NCBI RefSeq assembly: GCF_001458315.1
Contig: NZ_CYRX01000010.1
Location: forward strand, 62,001-126,000
Source of the DNA: Thalassobacter stenotrophicus
GTDB taxonomy: Bacteria > Pseudomonadota > Alphaproteobacteria > Rhodobacterales > Rhodobacteraceae
Reading direction: 5' to 3'
Length of the DNA: 64,000 bases
Position numbers and translations under genes: made by a program. Positions 26,796-37,037 of this stretch are shown here, one piece after another. The notes under the pieces were generated by a model. The model made no database searches, had not been told where the DNA came from, and worked only from the letters and a program-made list of their open reading frames with translations. Within the stretch, counting starts at the first letter, position 1. Each line of letters begins with the position of its first letter.

Positions 26796-27860
26796 TTAAA
26801 TTTTGGGTGCGATGGGCAGAGAAATGCGAAACACAGTGCGACCAGGCACGGAATCCACCGTGATCCAGCCACCGTGTTCGGACACGATTTTCGACACTAG
26901 CGCGAGGCCGAGGCCCGTTCCGTTTTCGCGGCCCGAAACGAAGGGGTCAAAAATGTCATCCATCATCTCTGGCGGAATCCCCGGGCCATCATCCCTAATC
27001 TCAATTTGAAGCGGAACAGCAGCGCCCGTGCCATCGGCTCTCCGGACACGAAGCGATAGCTCATAGAAGGTGCGAATGATGATCTTGCCGCCCGTTCCCA
27101 ACACCTGAGACGCGTTTTTCAGCAAGTTGAGGAAAACCTGAAGCAGTTGATCCGCATCCGCAAAGGTCGCTGGCAGTGAGGGATCGTAGCGTTCTTCGAT
27201 GATGCAATGCGCGGCAAACCCAACCGTTGCCGACTTACGGGCACGGTCCAGCACATCGTGGATGTTAACCGCTTTACGCTCCGGCGGGCGGAGATTGCCA
27301 AATTGCTCAACCTGTTCCAGCAGGGCCACGATCCGGCGGCTTTCCTCGACGATCAGATCTGTCAGTTCCTGATCCTCTTTGGACAGGTTCATGCTTAACA
27401 ACTGCGCGGCACCAGTAATGCCTGCTAAAGGGTTCTTAATCTCATGCGCGAGCATTTCAGCCATCCCAATAGCGGATTTCGCAGCTGTTTGGCTGTCTTG
27501 CGCACGGCCCAACCGGTCCGCGATTTCGCGCGGTAGCAATAGGATCAGCGTGTGGCCGGGGATTTCCAACAACGGCGCGATCTGAATGTCACAAGGCTCA
27601 GCGGCTTTGGTGCTACTTCCGACCTTCACACTATGCAACGACAGCGGCGCGAGGCTTTTGCGCACCCTTTCAAACGTCCCATCAAGGGAGACATCGACCG
27701 ACACCATGTCCCACACGGGCTTGCCCTCAAGAGACCGAGCCGAGGCGTTCAGGAACGTTTCCGCTGCCCCATTCACATGACTTATATCGTTGTTTTCATT
27801 TACAATAAGGGCAGCCACAGGCAGTGACGACCAGAGCGTTTCCGTAGGATGCACTGTCAT
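26796..27860 (-). CDS. ntrB: Nitrogen sensor kinase NtrB
   Basis: This 354-residue soluble kinase has an N-terminal PAS domain (about residues 8-115), the phospho-His box [21 protein letters not shown] (His near residue 138), an N box and the G boxes DDGPGIPPE and GTGLGLALV. It phosphorylates or dephosphorylates NtrC under PII control in response to nitrogen supply. Its start overlaps the nifR3 stop by 4 nt. The order nifR3-ntrB-ntrC is the classic Rhodobacter operon. Confidence 0.96.
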   Translation of the reverse strand: MTVHPTETLWSSLPVAALIVNENNDISHVNGAAETFLNASARSLEGKPVWDMVSVDVSLDGTFERVRKSLAPLSLHSVKVGSSTKAAEPCDIQIAPLLEIPGHTLILLLPREIADRLGRAQDSQTAAKSAIGMAEMLAHEIKNPLAGITGAAQLLSMNLSKEDQELTDLIVEESRRIVALLEQVEQFGNLRPPERKAVNIHDVLDRARKSATVGFAAHCIIEERYDPSLPATFADADQLLQVFLNLLKNASQVLGTGGKIIIRTFYELSLRVRRADGTGAAVPLQIEIRDDGPGIPPEMMDDIFDPFVSGRENGTGLGLALVSKIVSEHGGWITVDSVPGRTVFRISLPIAPKI

Positions 27861-28840
27861 GCCGCCTCCAACTGTGCGTGTTCGCCCAAGGCGATCGGCA
27901 GCAACCTGCGGACCTGTTCGGGCGTGGCGGTTAAGACTTCCTTGCGCAACGGCGCTGGGGTCTGGGCCGTATCCATGTACCAGCCCAAATGTTTGCGCGC
28001 GACTTTGCCGCCGAGGGCCGGGCCGTAGAACGAGAGCATCTCATCATAGTGGGCCGAGGCGATGTCACTAAGCGTCTTTCTGAATGCGCCCGTATCGTAG
28101 CTCTCGCCCTGTAGTCCGGCCATAATTTCCGCCAGCAGCCATGGCTTGCCCTGCGCGCCACGCCCCACCATGACACCCGCCGCGCCAGAGGCCGCAAGCG
28201 CCGCACGTGCAGTTTCTGTATCGACGATATCACCGTTCGCGAGCACAGGAATATCAACCGCATTAACCACTTGACCAATCGCATCCCAATTGGCGTGGCC
28301 CTTGTAAAACTGGCACCGTGTCCGTCCGTGGATCGTAATCATACGCACGCCTGCGGCTTCGGCCCGGCGCGCCAAATCCGGCGCATTCAACAGCGCATCA
28401 TCCCAGCCCAAGCGCGTTTTGAGCGTGACGGGAATGTCGACTGCATCAACCACCGCCTCGATCAACGTGAGCGCGTGATCCAAATCCCGCATCAGAGCCG
28501 AACCTGAATACCCGGACGTCACCTTTTTCGCGGGGCATCCCATATTGATGTCTATCCGGGACGCACCCTGCCCGGCCACAAACCGCGCCGCCTCGGCCAT
28601 CCAATAGGCATCGCGACCAGCCAATTGCACCGACGTCCCAATCCCAGCCATGTCTAACTCGGCCTTAGCACGTGCCTCTGGCTTGGCCTGCACAACCTCT
28701 TGGCTTGCCACCATTTCAGACACGACCAATCCTGCGCCGAAGCCAGCCACAAGACGGCGAAACGGCAAATCCGTGATCCCCGCAAGCGGGGCCAACGCAA
28801 CTGGCGATGTCAGGCCGAGTTCTTTTAAGCGTATGTCCAA
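27857..28840 (-). CDS. nifR3: tRNA-dihydrouridine synthase (NifR3/DusB family)
   Basis: This 327-residue FMN enzyme reduces uridine to dihydrouridine in tRNA. It opens with VALAPLAGITDLPFRRL, carries the catalytic-cysteine motif NMGCPAKKV, and has the IHGRTRCQFYKGHANW and ANGDI segments of the Dus barrel. It is the first gene of the ntr operon, where the family was first named nifR3. No direct role in nitrogen sensing is known; the operon position may only set its level. Confidence 0.95.
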   Translation of the reverse strand: MDIRLKELGLTSPVALAPLAGITDLPFRRLVAGFGAGLVVSEMVASQEVVQAKPEARAKAELDMAGIGTSVQLAGRDAYWMAEAARFVAGQGASRIDINMGCPAKKVTSGYSGSALMRDLDHALTLIEAVVDAVDIPVTLKTRLGWDDALLNAPDLARRAEAAGVRMITIHGRTRCQFYKGHANWDAIGQVVNAVDIPVLANGDIVDTETARAALAASGAAGVMVGRGAQGKPWLLAEIMAGLQGESYDTGAFRKTLSDIASAHYDEMLSFYGPALGGKVARKHLGWYMDTAQTPAPLRKEVLTATPEQVRRLLPIALGEHAQLEAA

Positions 28841-29060
28841 AAGATGGTCCTAGAGATGTTTCTTTGGGCGATTTGCCCGGATTTATTGATTTGAGTTAGC
28901 CGCATACCTGCCGGGTATCAAAGCATTCAGCCCATTAATGCCGCGAAATTCACCGATTGCACAAAAATTAAGCTATAATTCCTTACGAACGCACAGGGCA
29001 TTGCCAGCGCTGCGCTGAATAAGTAGCTCAGGGGCAAATGTCGAGGAAAGTGAGGCGGGG
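28841..29060. promoter_or_regulatory. Divergent promoter region, nifR3-ntr operon / ispDF
   Basis: This 220-nt gap separates the minus-strand ntr operon from the plus-strand ispDF operon and must contain promoters for both. It is AT-richer around 28955-28985. I found no clear NtrC-type palindrome or sigma-54 box. Confidence 0.4.
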
Positions 29061-30218
29061 ATGCAATTGACCGCAATTGTGGTCGCGGCGGGCAGAGGCA
29101 CCCGGGCGCGCACGCAAAAACCGAAACAATATGAGCATGTTGCCGGGCGCCCTGTGCTGGAATGGACACTGCGCGCGCTCGCGCCGCAGGTTGCGGCGAT
29201 TGTCGTCGTGCGCCACCCGGACGATGCGCGACTTTTTGAGGCGCTCGATTTGTCGGCGATTCATGTCCCGGTCATCGATGTAAACGGTGCTGACAGCCGC
29301 GATGGCTCGGTCCGCGCGGGACTTGAGGCAGTGCCAGAGGGCACGACCCATGTCCTGATCCACGATGGCGCCCGGTGCTGCGTCACGCCCGCCGTCGTTG
29401 ATCGGGTGATCAAAGCACTTCACTCCAACCCGGCTGCGGCACCTGCCCTGCCCGTCACCGATGCGCTGTGGACCGGGGACGACAGCACCGAAGGCCCGCG
29501 TGTAACCGGAATCCAAGATCGCAGCGGCCTGTACCGCGCACAGACGCCCCAAGGGTTTGAGCTGACCGCGATCCGTGCCGCCCACGCCGCCCGTACGCGG
29601 CCCGCCGCCGATGATGTCGAGGTCGCTCGCGACCATGGGCTGGACGTCGCAATCGTGGAAGGCGATGATAACAACATCAAAATTACACACCCGGAGGATT
29701 TCGCACGCGCGCATCACCTCCTGAAAGGACCCGCACACATGGATATCCGGCTTGGCAATGGCTATGACGTACACCGCTTTGGCCCCGGCGATCATGTGAT
29801 CCTGTGCGGTGTCAAAATCCCCCATGACCGGGCGCTTCAGGGGCACTCGGACGCAGATGTCGGGATGCACACCGTAACGGACGCAATCTACGGCGCGCTG
29901 GCGGAGGGGGATATTGGCCAACACTTCCCCCCCAGTGATCCACAGTGGAAGGGTGCGGCGTCCGAGATATTCCTGCGCCACGCTGTCGAATTGGCCCGTG
30001 ATCGCGGCTACCGGATTGGCAATGTCGACTGCACGCTGGTTTGCGAAATGCCCAAAATCGGGCCTCATTCCGTGGCTATGCGCACTGAAATGGCGCGCCT
30101 CATGGGGTTAGAACTTGGGCAGGTCAGCGTTAAGGCCACCACCTCAGAAGAGCTTGGTTTCACAGGACGAAAAGAGGGGATTGCCTGTATCGCAACAGTC
30201 ACCCTGATCGGCCAATGA
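29061..30218 (+). CDS. ispDF: Bifunctional MEP-pathway enzyme IspDF
   Basis: This 385-residue fusion carries out two non-consecutive steps of isoprenoid precursor synthesis. Residues 1-226 are IspD (CTP addition to methylerythritol phosphate), with the nucleotide loop AAGRGTRA...KPKQY at residues 9-24 and the HDGARCCV motif. Residues 227-385 are IspF (cyclodiphosphate synthase), with the metal site DVHRF, GHSDADV, and the [13 protein letters not shown] end. The fusion is common in alphaproteobacteria. Its stop overlaps the pgpA start by 4 nt. Confidence 0.96.
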   Translation: MQLTAIVVAAGRGTRARTQKPKQYEHVAGRPVLEWTLRALAPQVAAIVVVRHPDDARLFEALDLSAIHVPVIDVNGADSRDGSVRAGLEAVPEGTTHVLIHDGARCCVTPAVVDRVIKALHSNPAAAPALPVTDALWTGDDSTEGPRVTGIQDRSGLYRAQTPQGFELTAIRAAHAARTRPAADDVEVARDHGLDVAIVEGDDNNIKITHPEDFARAHHLLKGPAHMDIRLGNGYDVHRFGPGDHVILCGVKIPHDRALQGHSDADVGMHTVTDAIYGALAEGDIGQHFPPSDPQWKGAASEIFLRHAVELARDRGYRIGNVDCTLVCEMPKIGPHSVAMRTEMARLMGLELGQVSVKATTSEELGFTGRKEGIACIATVTLIGQ

Positions 30219-30709
30219 GTGGGCTTGCCGAAGCCATAGCCACGGTCGGCTATGTGGGTCGATTGCGGCCAGCGCCGGGCACATGGGGATCTCTCGCAGC
30301 GTTTCCATTGGCTTGGGTTTTGTGGTCGCTCGGCGGCTTACCGCTATTCCTGTTGGCCATTCCATTCGTGTTTGGATTGGGCTGGTGGGCCACCGAACAA
30401 GCCACACAGGGCAAGGATGATCACGACCCATCCGAGATCGTGATTGATGAGGTCGCAGGCCAATGGATCGCGCTTTTGCCAGTGGCCGTTGGCGCCGCAA
30501 TGTCGGGTACAGATCCACTGGCGATGTGGCCCGGATTGGTCGCGGCATTCGTATTTTTTCGCGTGTTCGACATCCTAAAGCCCGGCCCCGTCGGGCTTGC
30601 AGATCGGCGCGAAGACGCGCTTGGTGTGATGCTGGATGATGTGGTCGCGGGAGGCTTGGCCAGCATGTGTGTGGCAATGGCCGCCGTCGTCGCGCATGGT
30701 GTCATGTGA
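30215..30709 (+). CDS. pgpA: Phosphatidylglycerophosphatase A
   Basis: This 164-residue membrane enzyme removes phosphate from phosphatidylglycerophosphate to give phosphatidylglycerol. Family marks are [12 protein letters not shown] near residues 19-30, [18 protein letters not shown] with the acidic catalytic residues, and [13 protein letters not shown]. It has about four hydrophobic segments. It overlaps ispDF upstream and the CinA-type gene downstream, forming a tight operon of lipid and cofactor genes. Confidence 0.94.
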   Translation: MSGLAEAIATVGYVGRLRPAPGTWGSLAAFPLAWVLWSLGGLPLFLLAIPFVFGLGWWATEQATQGKDDHDPSEIVIDEVAGQWIALLPVAVGAAMSGTDPLAMWPGLVAAFVFFRVFDILKPGPVGLADRREDALGVMLDDVVAGGLASMCVAMAAVVAHGVM

Positions 30710-31215
30710 TGACGCCCGCGGACCTGCAAACCCTCATTGCCCGTGGGGTTAAGCTTGTCACTGCCGAAAGCTGTACCGGCGGACTGGTGGCCGCAGCGCT
30801 TAGCGACCATCCCGGATCAAGCGCGGTTTTGATGGGCGGCCTTGTCACCTATTCCAACGACGCAAAACAGGCGCTTTTGGGGGTACGGGCCGAAACACTC
30901 AGCACCCATGGCGCAGTCAGCGAAGAGTGCGCGTGGGAGATGGCTATCGGCGCGCTCCGCGCCCTGCCCCAAGCGAACCTGTCCGTCGCGATTACAGGCA
31001 TCGCTGGCCCCGGCGGATCAGATTATAAGCCCGAAGGTCGGGTGTGCTTTGCCCTCGCGCGGCGTGACGGCGTCCATGAAGATGCCCGCGCACAGACGAT
31101 TGATTTCGGCGCATTGGGTCGTGAACAGGTCCGCTTTGCGGCCCGCGATCACGCGCTTCGGTTGTGCCTCGCGGGCGAAATTCGACACGATCTGGACCTG
31201 AAACCCTACGGCTAG
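30709..31215 (+). CDS. CinA-family nicotinamide-nucleotide amidohydrolase (PncC type)
   Basis: This 168-residue protein is the stand-alone C-terminal domain of CinA, which deamidates nicotinamide mononucleotide in pyridine-nucleotide recycling. The motif TAESCTGGLVAAALSD near residues 18-33 and ITGIAGPGGSDYKPEGRVCFAL are diagnostic. The start ATG 30709 overlaps the pgpA stop by one base (TGATG); longer starts would run into pgpA. The N-terminal CinA domain is absent, as in many bacteria. Confidence 0.92.
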   Translation: MTPADLQTLIARGVKLVTAESCTGGLVAAALSDHPGSSAVLMGGLVTYSNDAKQALLGVRAETLSTHGAVSEECAWEMAIGALRALPQANLSVAITGIAGPGGSDYKPEGRVCFALARRDGVHEDARAQTIDFGALGREQVRFAARDHALRLCLAGEIRHDLDLKPYG

Positions 31216-31400
31216 GCGCCCCCGTGCGTGTTCTTTCCGTGCCTAATTTTAGGTCATCTCAACAATTTCACGCCACCATAACGCCTAATTTTTAATCTTT
31301 CCTGTTTCTGCGCACGTCATTGCCACCTCGCCTCTTTTTTATGCGGCCCACAGGCTGTTCAAGCACCGGATCACAATAAAAAGACCGAGGGACTTTTTCT
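31216..31400. promoter_or_regulatory. amtB upstream region
   Basis: This 185-nt gap precedes amtB and is less GC-rich than the genes around it. It should contain the amtB promoter, which one expects to be under NtrC control. I see no sigma-54 -24/-12 pair, which fits an NtrC that does not use sigma-54. Confidence 0.35.
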
Positions 31401-32582
31401 ATGAATGGTGCAGATACCGCTTGGATCATCGTCGCAACGGCGCTGGTCCTCTTCATGACACTACCGGGGCTCGCGTTGTTTTATGGCGGGCTTGTGCGCG
31501 CACGAAACGTGCTGAGCGTGTTTATGCAATGCTACGCGATCGCCTGTTTGATGAGCGTTCTGTGGCTTGCGTTTGGCTATTCTATCGCATTCGGCAGCGG
31601 CACGAGCGGCTATTGGGGTGGTTTGGACAAGATGTTCTTGGCCGGCGTCACCGCCGATAGCCTAAGCGGGACCCTGCCCGAGGTCCTCTTCTTCGCCTTC
31701 CAAATGACCTTTGCGATCATCACACCTGCCCTCATCGTCGGCGCCTACGTCGAGCGGATTGGCTTTGGCTTCGTGTTGGTGTTCTCGGGGCTGTGGATGC
31801 TGTTGTGCTACGCGCCTGTGGTGCACTGGATTTGGGGCGGCGGCTTTATGTCCGACGGTGGCATCTTTGGCGATGTAGGCGTGCGTGATTTTGCGGGCGG
31901 CATCGTGGTTCACGAAACGGCCGGTTTGGCCGCGCTGGTCATCGCGGTGATGCTGGGCGCACGCAAAGACCGCACCAAACCCCCGCACAACCCCGGCATG
32001 GTGTTTCTGGGTGCTGCGATGCTGTGGGTCGGTTGGTTCGGCTTTAACGGCGGCTCACAACTGGCGGCAGACGGTGGCGCGGCGATGGCCCTGACGGTCA
32101 CGCACATTTCAGCGGCGACGGCGTCCCTGACTTGGGCCCTGTGGGAAAAGTTGAAGTACGGCACCGCATCGCTTGTGGGTATCGTAACGGGCACGATTGC
32201 AGGCCTTGCCTCTATCACGCCTGCGTCCGGCTTTGTCGGCCCGGTCGAAGCCCTGCTCATCGGTGCGGTTGCGGGCATTCTGTGCCAAGAGGCCGTCAAC
32301 GTTATCCGCAACATGCTCAAGATCGACGACACGCTTGATGTGTTTGCGGTGCACGGTGTGGGCGGGATTTTCGGCACGATCATGATCGCAGTCTTTGGTG
32401 CAGGCGCTTGGGCGGCACAGCTGGGTGCATTGGCCATCGTCGGTGTGTTCACGGTCGCTGTGACGGTGGTTTTGGTGCTGGTCACACGGATGATCGCCCC
32501 CCTGCGCGTCAGCGATGAGGCAGAGGTCACGGGCCTTGATCTGTCGCTACATGGTGAGCGTGCCTACGACCACACGTCGTAA
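31401..32582 (+). CDS. amtB: Ammonium transporter AmtB
   Basis: This 393-residue inner-membrane channel has the eleven-helix Amt fold. Visible family parts are ALFYGGLVRARNVLS near residues 28-42, FAGGIVVHETAG with the first pore His, GWFGFNGGS, and DVFAVHGVGGIFGT with the second pore His. It lacks the cleaved signal peptide of E. coli AmtB and begins close to the first helix. No glnK (PII) gene precedes it, although the pair is usual. It is 185 nt after the CinA-type gene, so it probably has its own promoter. Confidence 0.95.
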   Translation: MNGADTAWIIVATALVLFMTLPGLALFYGGLVRARNVLSVFMQCYAIACLMSVLWLAFGYSIAFGSGTSGYWGGLDKMFLAGVTADSLSGTLPEVLFFAFQMTFAIITPALIVGAYVERIGFGFVLVFSGLWMLLCYAPVVHWIWGGGFMSDGGIFGDVGVRDFAGGIVVHETAGLAALVIAVMLGARKDRTKPPHNPGMVFLGAAMLWVGWFGFNGGSQLAADGGAAMALTVTHISAATASLTWALWEKLKYGTASLVGIVTGTIAGLASITPASGFVGPVEALLIGAVAGILCQEAVNVIRNMLKIDDTLDVFAVHGVGGIFGTIMIAVFGAGAWAAQLGALAIVGVFTVAVTVVLVLVTRMIAPLRVSDEAEVTGLDLSLHGERAYDHTS

Positions 32583-32623
32583 GATACCTTTGGGGGCGGC
32601 GCTGGCCGTCGCCCCTGCGAACC

Positions 32624-33067
32624 TCAGGCGTAAAGTTTCTGCGCACGTTTCTCAAACGCCGCAACCACACGCTGCATCGCCTCGTTAAACACGACGCCGA
32701 TGACCTTTTGCAAAATCGCGTTGCGGAATTCAAAATCCACAAAGAACGCGACCTCGCAACCCCCCTCACAATCCGTGAAATGCCAGTTCGACTTCATGTA
32801 TTTGAACGGGCCGTCCAGATACTCCGTATCGATCTGAAACGCGTCCGGGTGGAGCACCACCTTGGAGCCGAACTTTTCGCGGAACACTTTGAAAGAGATC
32901 ACCAAATCCGCCAGCATGACCTCGGATGCCCCTTGGGGCGTGCGCGAGCGAATGCGTGCCGCCGCTGTCCAGGGCAGGAACTCAGGGTATTTATCCACCT
33001 CCGCCACAAGCGCGTACATCTGCGCGGCGGAATAGGGTAAGGTGCGTGTTTCAGAATGAGTGGGCAT
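32624..33067 (-). CDS. COQ10/RatA-like START-domain protein
   Basis: This 147-residue protein matches the polyketide-cyclase/START family of COQ10 and Rat[28 protein letters not shown] near residues 7-33 and [12 protein letters not shown] followed by [21 protein letters not shown]. In mitochondria and proteobacteria such proteins bind ubiquinone and aid its synthesis or delivery; RatA of E. coli was reported to bind ribosomes. The ubiquinone role is more likely here. I chose ATG 33067, which starts right before the domain. It is divergent from hpt and convergent with amtB. Confidence 0.85.
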   Translation of the reverse strand: MPTHSETRTLPYSAAQMYALVAEVDKYPEFLPWTAAARIRSRTPQGASEVMLADLVISFKVFREKFGSKVVLHPDAFQIDTEYLDGPFKYMKSNWHFTDCEGGCEVAFFVDFEFRNAILQKVIGVVFNEAMQRVVAAFEKRAQKLYA

Positions 33068-33151
33068 GGGGCCATTTCGCGGGTGACAGTGGCGGTGGAT
33101 GTCGTATCTTTGCGCGGAAGATTCAAGGAAAACCGCACCAAGAGGGGCATA

Positions 33152-33706
33152 ATGGCGCAACCTTATGTTATCGACCAAATGATCAGCGCCAAGGCAATCG
33201 CCGCGCGGATCGAAGAATTAGCCCGAGATATCGAAACCGTTTTCGCCGAAACCGACAAGCTGGTGGTCGTGGGCCTCCTGCGCGGCTCCTTCGTGTTCAT
33301 CGCCGATCTGGTGCGGGAATTGGACCTGCCGGTTGAGGTCGATTTCCTTGAGGCGTCCTCCTACGGGGACGGTATGGAAAGCTCCCGCGAGGTGCGGATA
33401 CTCAAAGACCTGCGCGGCGAGATTGCGGGCCGCGATGTGTTACTGGTTGAGGATATCGTGGACACGGGCTTTACGCTGCACCATGTGCTCAAACTGTTGG
33501 AAACACGCGGGCCCGCACGACTGCGGACCATTGCGTTGCTCGACAAACCTGCCCGGCGTGAGGTGGACGTAAAGGCGAGCTGGACCGGCTTTGAAATCCC
33601 CGATGAATTCGTGGTCGGCTACGGCATCGACTACGCACAGCGCAATCGCAACCTGCCCTTTATCGGCAAGGTTCGGTTCACAGACCCCGAAGCGGATCAG
33701 GGCTGA
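33152..33706 (+). CDS. hpt: Hypoxanthine phosphoribosyltransferase
   Basis: This 184-residue enzyme salvages hypoxanthine or guanine with PRPP. The PRPP motif [14 protein letters not shown] near residues 97-110 and the purine-site region [16 protein letters not shown] near the end identify it. AGAGGGG before ATG 33152 supports the start; the frame is open further upstream but those residues are not conserved. Its last 10 nt overlap the end of the convergent membrane-protein gene. Confidence 0.94.
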   Translation: MAQPYVIDQMISAKAIAARIEELARDIETVFAETDKLVVVGLLRGSFVFIADLVRELDLPVEVDFLEASSYGDGMESSREVRILKDLRGEIAGRDVLLVEDIVDTGFTLHHVLKLLETRGPARLRTIALLDKPARREVDVKASWTGFEIPDEFVVGYGIDYAQRNRNLPFIGKVRFTDPEADQG

Positions 33707-34239
33707 TTCATCCGCAAATGACGTAAATGGCGCAGCTCTTGCGGGGCTGCGGCATTGGCGGCTAATCCCTGCGCCTTGAGCCGTGCGCGGCTCAGTTGCT
33801 GCGAGCAGGCCACAAGAATTGAGCCGGTAATCGCCGTGGCCGCAATGGATTTTAGGGTTAGCGGCACAAGACTTGCCAACTCAGCACCGTTGGGCACCAA
33901 CCCAGTTTGCAGCACCAAGGGCACGGTGAGCGACAGGTAATAGGTAAATCCCACGATGATTACGGACTTCAACGCGCCTGCGATGATGCTGCGTGGTGTG
34001 CGTAAAAATCCGGGCGTAAGGGGGGGCAACAATAGGAACGTGCCCACAAAGGCCAACACCACAATCGCGCGCAACGGATCAAACCCAAACGACAGCGTTG
34101 CCAGCAGCGGGTTGGCCACGTCCAACCATTGCACCGCGATATACGCCAACCCCAAAAACGCGAGCGCGTAGAGCCGTAGGATGATCCAGCTGAGCGCGGC
34201 ATAGGTCTTGATCAAGCCGCCGTCTTTTGGGTGTGCCAT
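33697..34239 (-). CDS. Predicted integral membrane protein of unknown function
   Basis: This 180-residue protein has about four hydrophobic segments (near residues 15-35, 48-72, 82-108 and 120-142) and a basic C-terminal tail ([26 protein letters not shown]). GGGAGAGA precedes ATG 34239. I do not recognise the family; similar small membrane proteins occur in roseobacters. It lies 119 nt after lipA on the same strand and ends inside the convergent hpt tail. Confidence 0.75.
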   Translation of the reverse strand: MAHPKDGGLIKTYAALSWIILRLYALAFLGLAYIAVQWLDVANPLLATLSFGFDPLRAIVVLAFVGTFLLLPPLTPGFLRTPRSIIAGALKSVIIVGFTYYLSLTVPLVLQTGLVPNGAELASLVPLTLKSIAATAITGSILVACSQQLSRARLKAQGLAANAAAPQELRHLRHLRMNQP

Positions 34240-34358
34240 CTGTCTCTCCCTCTCAACTGGTGATGAGGGAACTGTGTCCGGCAACTTGGGCGCGAATGCG
34301 GCAGGCCTTGGGCGATTTGTGTAAAGGTTTAGGGGCTGCACATGGCAGCCCCCGAAAA

Positions 34359-35306
34359 TCAGCCCAACTTTGCCAACCGCGCGGCACGCAATTTGGCGAA
34401 ATCATCGCCCGCGTGGTAGCTAGAGCGGGTCAAAGGCGTGGCCGAGACCATCAAGAACCCTTTGCCATAGGCCGCGGTTTCGTAGGACTTGAACTCATCC
34501 GGCGTCACAAAGCGATCCACCCGGTGGTGTTTTGGCGTCGGTTGCAGGTACTGCCCAACGGTCAGAAAATCGATGTCCGCCGCGCGCATGTCATCCATGA
34601 CTTGCAGGACCGATTGGCGATCCTCACCCAAGCCGACCATGATGCCTGACTTGGTAAACATGGTCGGATCCAGCTCCTTCACGCGCTGCAACAACCGCAG
34701 CGAGTGGAAGTAGCGCGCGCCGGGGCGCACCTCAGGGTAGAGGCCCGGAACGGTTTCGAGGTTGTGGTTAAACACGTCCGGTTTTGCGGCCACGACAATC
34801 TCTAGCACCGCAGGATCACACTTGATGAAATCCGGCGTCAGAATTTCGATCGTGGTGTTGGGGGATTGGCGACGGATCGCGCGGATGGTTTGAGCAAAAT
34901 GCTCTGCGCCGCCATCCTCAATATCGTCCCGGTCCACGGAGGTGATCACAACGTGGTTCAGGCCCAGTTTCTTGACTGCGTCCGCAACACGGCCCGGCTC
35001 AAACACATCGAGGTCTTCTGGGGGCTTGCCCGTCGCGATGTTGCAAAACGTGCAGGCGCGGGTGCAGACCTCGCCCATGATCATCATGGTCGCGTGTCCT
35101 TGGGACCAGCATTCGCCGGCATTGGGGCAGCCAGCCTCTTCGCATACGGTGGTCAGCTTGTGTTCACGCATGATGCGATAGGTATCTTGATAGCCCTTGC
35201 CGACAGGCCCTTTGACGCGGATCCAGTCTGGTTTTTTGGGCTGAGGCGCATCTGCACGGCGCTGTTTTTCGGGGTGCCGCTGTTCGGGAATTTTCAGGTC
35301 ACGCAT
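34359..35306 (-). CDS. lipA: Lipoyl synthase
   Basis: This 315-residue radical SAM enzyme inserts two sulfurs into octanoyl groups on lipoyl domains. The auxiliary cluster motif [13 protein letters not shown] near residues 55-67 and the radical SAM motif [13 protein letters not shown] near 81-93 are present, and the conserved C-terminal [10 protein letters not shown] supplies the auxiliary-cluster Ser. AAGGAG about 9 nt before ATG 35306 decides the start. It is not next to lipB or the 2-oxoacid dehydrogenase genes in this window. Confidence 0.97.
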   Translation of the reverse strand: MRDLKIPEQRHPEKQRRADAPQPKKPDWIRVKGPVGKGYQDTYRIMREHKLTTVCEEAGCPNAGECWSQGHATMMIMGEVCTRACTFCNIATGKPPEDLDVFEPGRVADAVKKLGLNHVVITSVDRDDIEDGGAEHFAQTIRAIRRQSPNTTIEILTPDFIKCDPAVLEIVVAAKPDVFNHNLETVPGLYPEVRPGARYFHSLRLLQRVKELDPTMFTKSGIMVGLGEDRQSVLQVMDDMRAADIDFLTVGQYLQPTPKHHRVDRFVTPDEFKSYETAAYGKGFLMVSATPLTRSSYHAGDDFAKLRAARLAKLG

Positions 35307-35434
35307 CTGGTCGGCTCCTTGGGCGCGGGTCGCGCGCATCGCTGCCCCACAAAGGGGGCTTAGTTGAACATTGAACTATATACCGCCGGACAAAAAATCC
35401 AGTGGCGCATTGCCGCGACCCCTACATTCCAACC

Positions 35435-36403
35435 TCAAGCGGTTTGACGGCGCGTCCAACACCACAGGCAAATCAGCTCCATCGCGACATGCGCCCCGGC
35501 AATCGCCGTAGCCCCCGTCGTGTCGTATGGTGGGGACACCTCGACCACGTCGCCGCCCACAATGTTGATCCCTGCCAGATCGCGCAAAATCGCGGCTGCT
35601 TGGCCCGAGCTAAGACCACCCCACACGGGCGTTCCAGTACCGGGCGCAAAGGCCGGGTCAAGGCAGTCGATATCAAACGTTAGATATGACGGGCCATCGC
35701 CGACGATCTCTTTGATTTGCGCGGCCACTGCTCCCGGTGCGGCCTCATGGACCGCGCGGGCGTCAATGGTCGTCACCCCCAGTGTGTCGGGGTTCACGGT
35801 ACGAATGCCAATCTGAACCGAGCGTTTGGGATCAACGATGCCCGATTTCACGGCCTTATAGAACATGGTGCCGTGATCAACCCGCGTCATGTCATCATCG
35901 GGCCATGTGTCGGAATGGGCATCAAACTGCACCAAGGCGAGGGGCCCGTATTTCTCTGCATGGGCTTGCAGGATTGGAAAGCTGACATAGTGATCACCGC
36001 CCAGCGAGATCATGCCTGCGTCTTGCTCTAGGATGCTGCGAGCGTGTGCGCGCAACGCCTCCGGGAAATCCGAGATTTTCGCATAGTCAAAGGCCAGATC
36101 CCCGTAATCCGCGATCGCAAATTCCGACAGCGGGTCGAAATCCCAGTAGTAGGGCGGATCAAAGGTTTGCAGGCTCGATGCCTCGCGGATCGCGCGCGGG
36201 CCAAACCGTGTGCCGGGGCGGTGCGTCACGGCCTGATCAAAAGGAATACCCGTGACCGCCAGATCAAACCCCGTCAGCTCCTTGGTGTACTGGCGACGCA
36301 GAAACGATGTCGCTCCCCCAAAGGCGTTTTCGAAGGCAAGCCCCCTCGGATCACCGGGCGCAAAAGCCCGATCCACATTGCTGCGTGCTTTGGCGAGTGA
36401 CAT
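35435..36403 (-). CDS. speB: Agmatinase-family ureohydrolase
   Basis: This 322-residue enzyme belongs to the arginase/agmatinase family and would split agmatine into putrescine and urea. The two-manganese site is complete: GGDHYVSFP, DAHSDTW and TFDIDCLDPAFAPGTG. The N-terminal GIPFDQAVTHRPGTRFGPRAIREAS segment is agmatinase-like. AAGGGA precedes ATG 36403. The frame is open to 36934 but that part covers the divergent flavin reductase and is not used. Roseobacters often have several paralogues, some acting on guanidino acids, so the exact substrate is uncertain. Confidence 0.88.
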   Translation of the reverse strand: MSLAKARSNVDRAFAPGDPRGLAFENAFGGATSFLRRQYTKELTGFDLAVTGIPFDQAVTHRPGTRFGPRAIREASSLQTFDPPYYWDFDPLSEFAIADYGDLAFDYAKISDFPEALRAHARSILEQDAGMISLGGDHYVSFPILQAHAEKYGPLALVQFDAHSDTWPDDDMTRVDHGTMFYKAVKSGIVDPKRSVQIGIRTVNPDTLGVTTIDARAVHEAAPGAVAAQIKEIVGDGPSYLTFDIDCLDPAFAPGTGTPVWGGLSSGQAAAILRDLAGINIVGGDVVEVSPPYDTTGATAIAGAHVAMELICLWCWTRRQTA

Positions 36404-36530
36404 CTGCGTTCCCTTCTTGCGACTTAGCGCCATCAAAACCATACCCATGCGTAACTGCCAAGCAGAGTCGCACATTTTGGGGTCGACGCCGCGATGCCGC
36501 GTCTTATCTAGAGCCTCAACGTAGGAGAGC
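36404..36530. promoter_or_regulatory. Divergent promoter region, agmatinase / flavin reductase
   Basis: This 127-nt gap serves two divergent genes. I see no gene in it and cannot assign promoter boxes. Confidence 0.3.
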
Positions 36531-37037
36531 ATGATGCCAGACACCGCCTTGCGGGCCGATTTCGTCAACGGGATGTCGCGCGCCGCGGCCACCGTTACTG
36601 TGGTCACGACCGATGGCCCCGCAGGCCGCGCCGGGGTGACGGTCTCTGCGATGACCAGCATTTCTGCTGATGGGGACGCGCCTACAATGCTGGTGTGTGT
36701 CAACACGACCAGCAGTGCGGCCGCCCCCATGATGGAAAACAAAGCGTTTGTGATCAATCTGCTAGAGGCGAGCCAGCAGGACGTGGCCAATGTCTTTGCC
36801 AGCCGCCTGCCCGCCCCCGGCGGCGACAAGTTCAACGCCGTCTCACATATGCCAATGAAAACCGGCGCACCTGCGCTGGACGGGGCACTTGCCTCGTTCG
36901 ATTGCACGCTCAGCAGCGCGCAACTGGTGGGCACGCATTATGTCGTGATTGGATCGGTCGTGGCGGTGCGCCTGCGCGATGGGGGCAAGCCCCTGGTCTA
37001 CGGTATGCGGTCCTACTTGCGCGCAGAGCCCGCCTAG
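36531..37037 (+). CDS. Flavin reductase family protein
   Basis: This 168-residue protein has the FMN-binding split-barrel of NAD(P)H:flavin reductases: FVNGMSRAAATVTVVTTDG near residues 11-29, GVTVSAMTSISADGDAPTMLVCVN, and FVINLLE. Such proteins supply reduced flavin to two-component monooxygenases. TAGGAGAG before the ATG pair gives the start. No monooxygenase is adjacent, so its partner is unknown. It ends 4 nt inside the convergent ABC ATPase gene. Confidence 0.88.
   Translation: MMPDTALRADFVNGMSRAAATVTVVTTDGPAGRAGVTVSAMTSISADGDAPTMLVCVNTTSSAAAPMMENKAFVINLLEASQQDVANVFASRLPAPGGDKFNAVSHMPMKTGAPALDGALASFDCTLSSAQLVGTHYVVIGSVVAVRLRDGGKPLVYGMRSYLRAEPA

Noticed and set aside
29028-30068. A 346-codon frame on the minus strand opposite ispDF
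   Set aside because: It lies fully within IspDF coding sequence, whose motifs are complete; no ribosome site or domain.
36404-36934. N-terminal extension of the agmatinase-family frame by 177 residues
   Set aside because: The extension covers the divergent flavin reductase gene and is not conserved in the family; a good ribosome site precedes ATG 36403.
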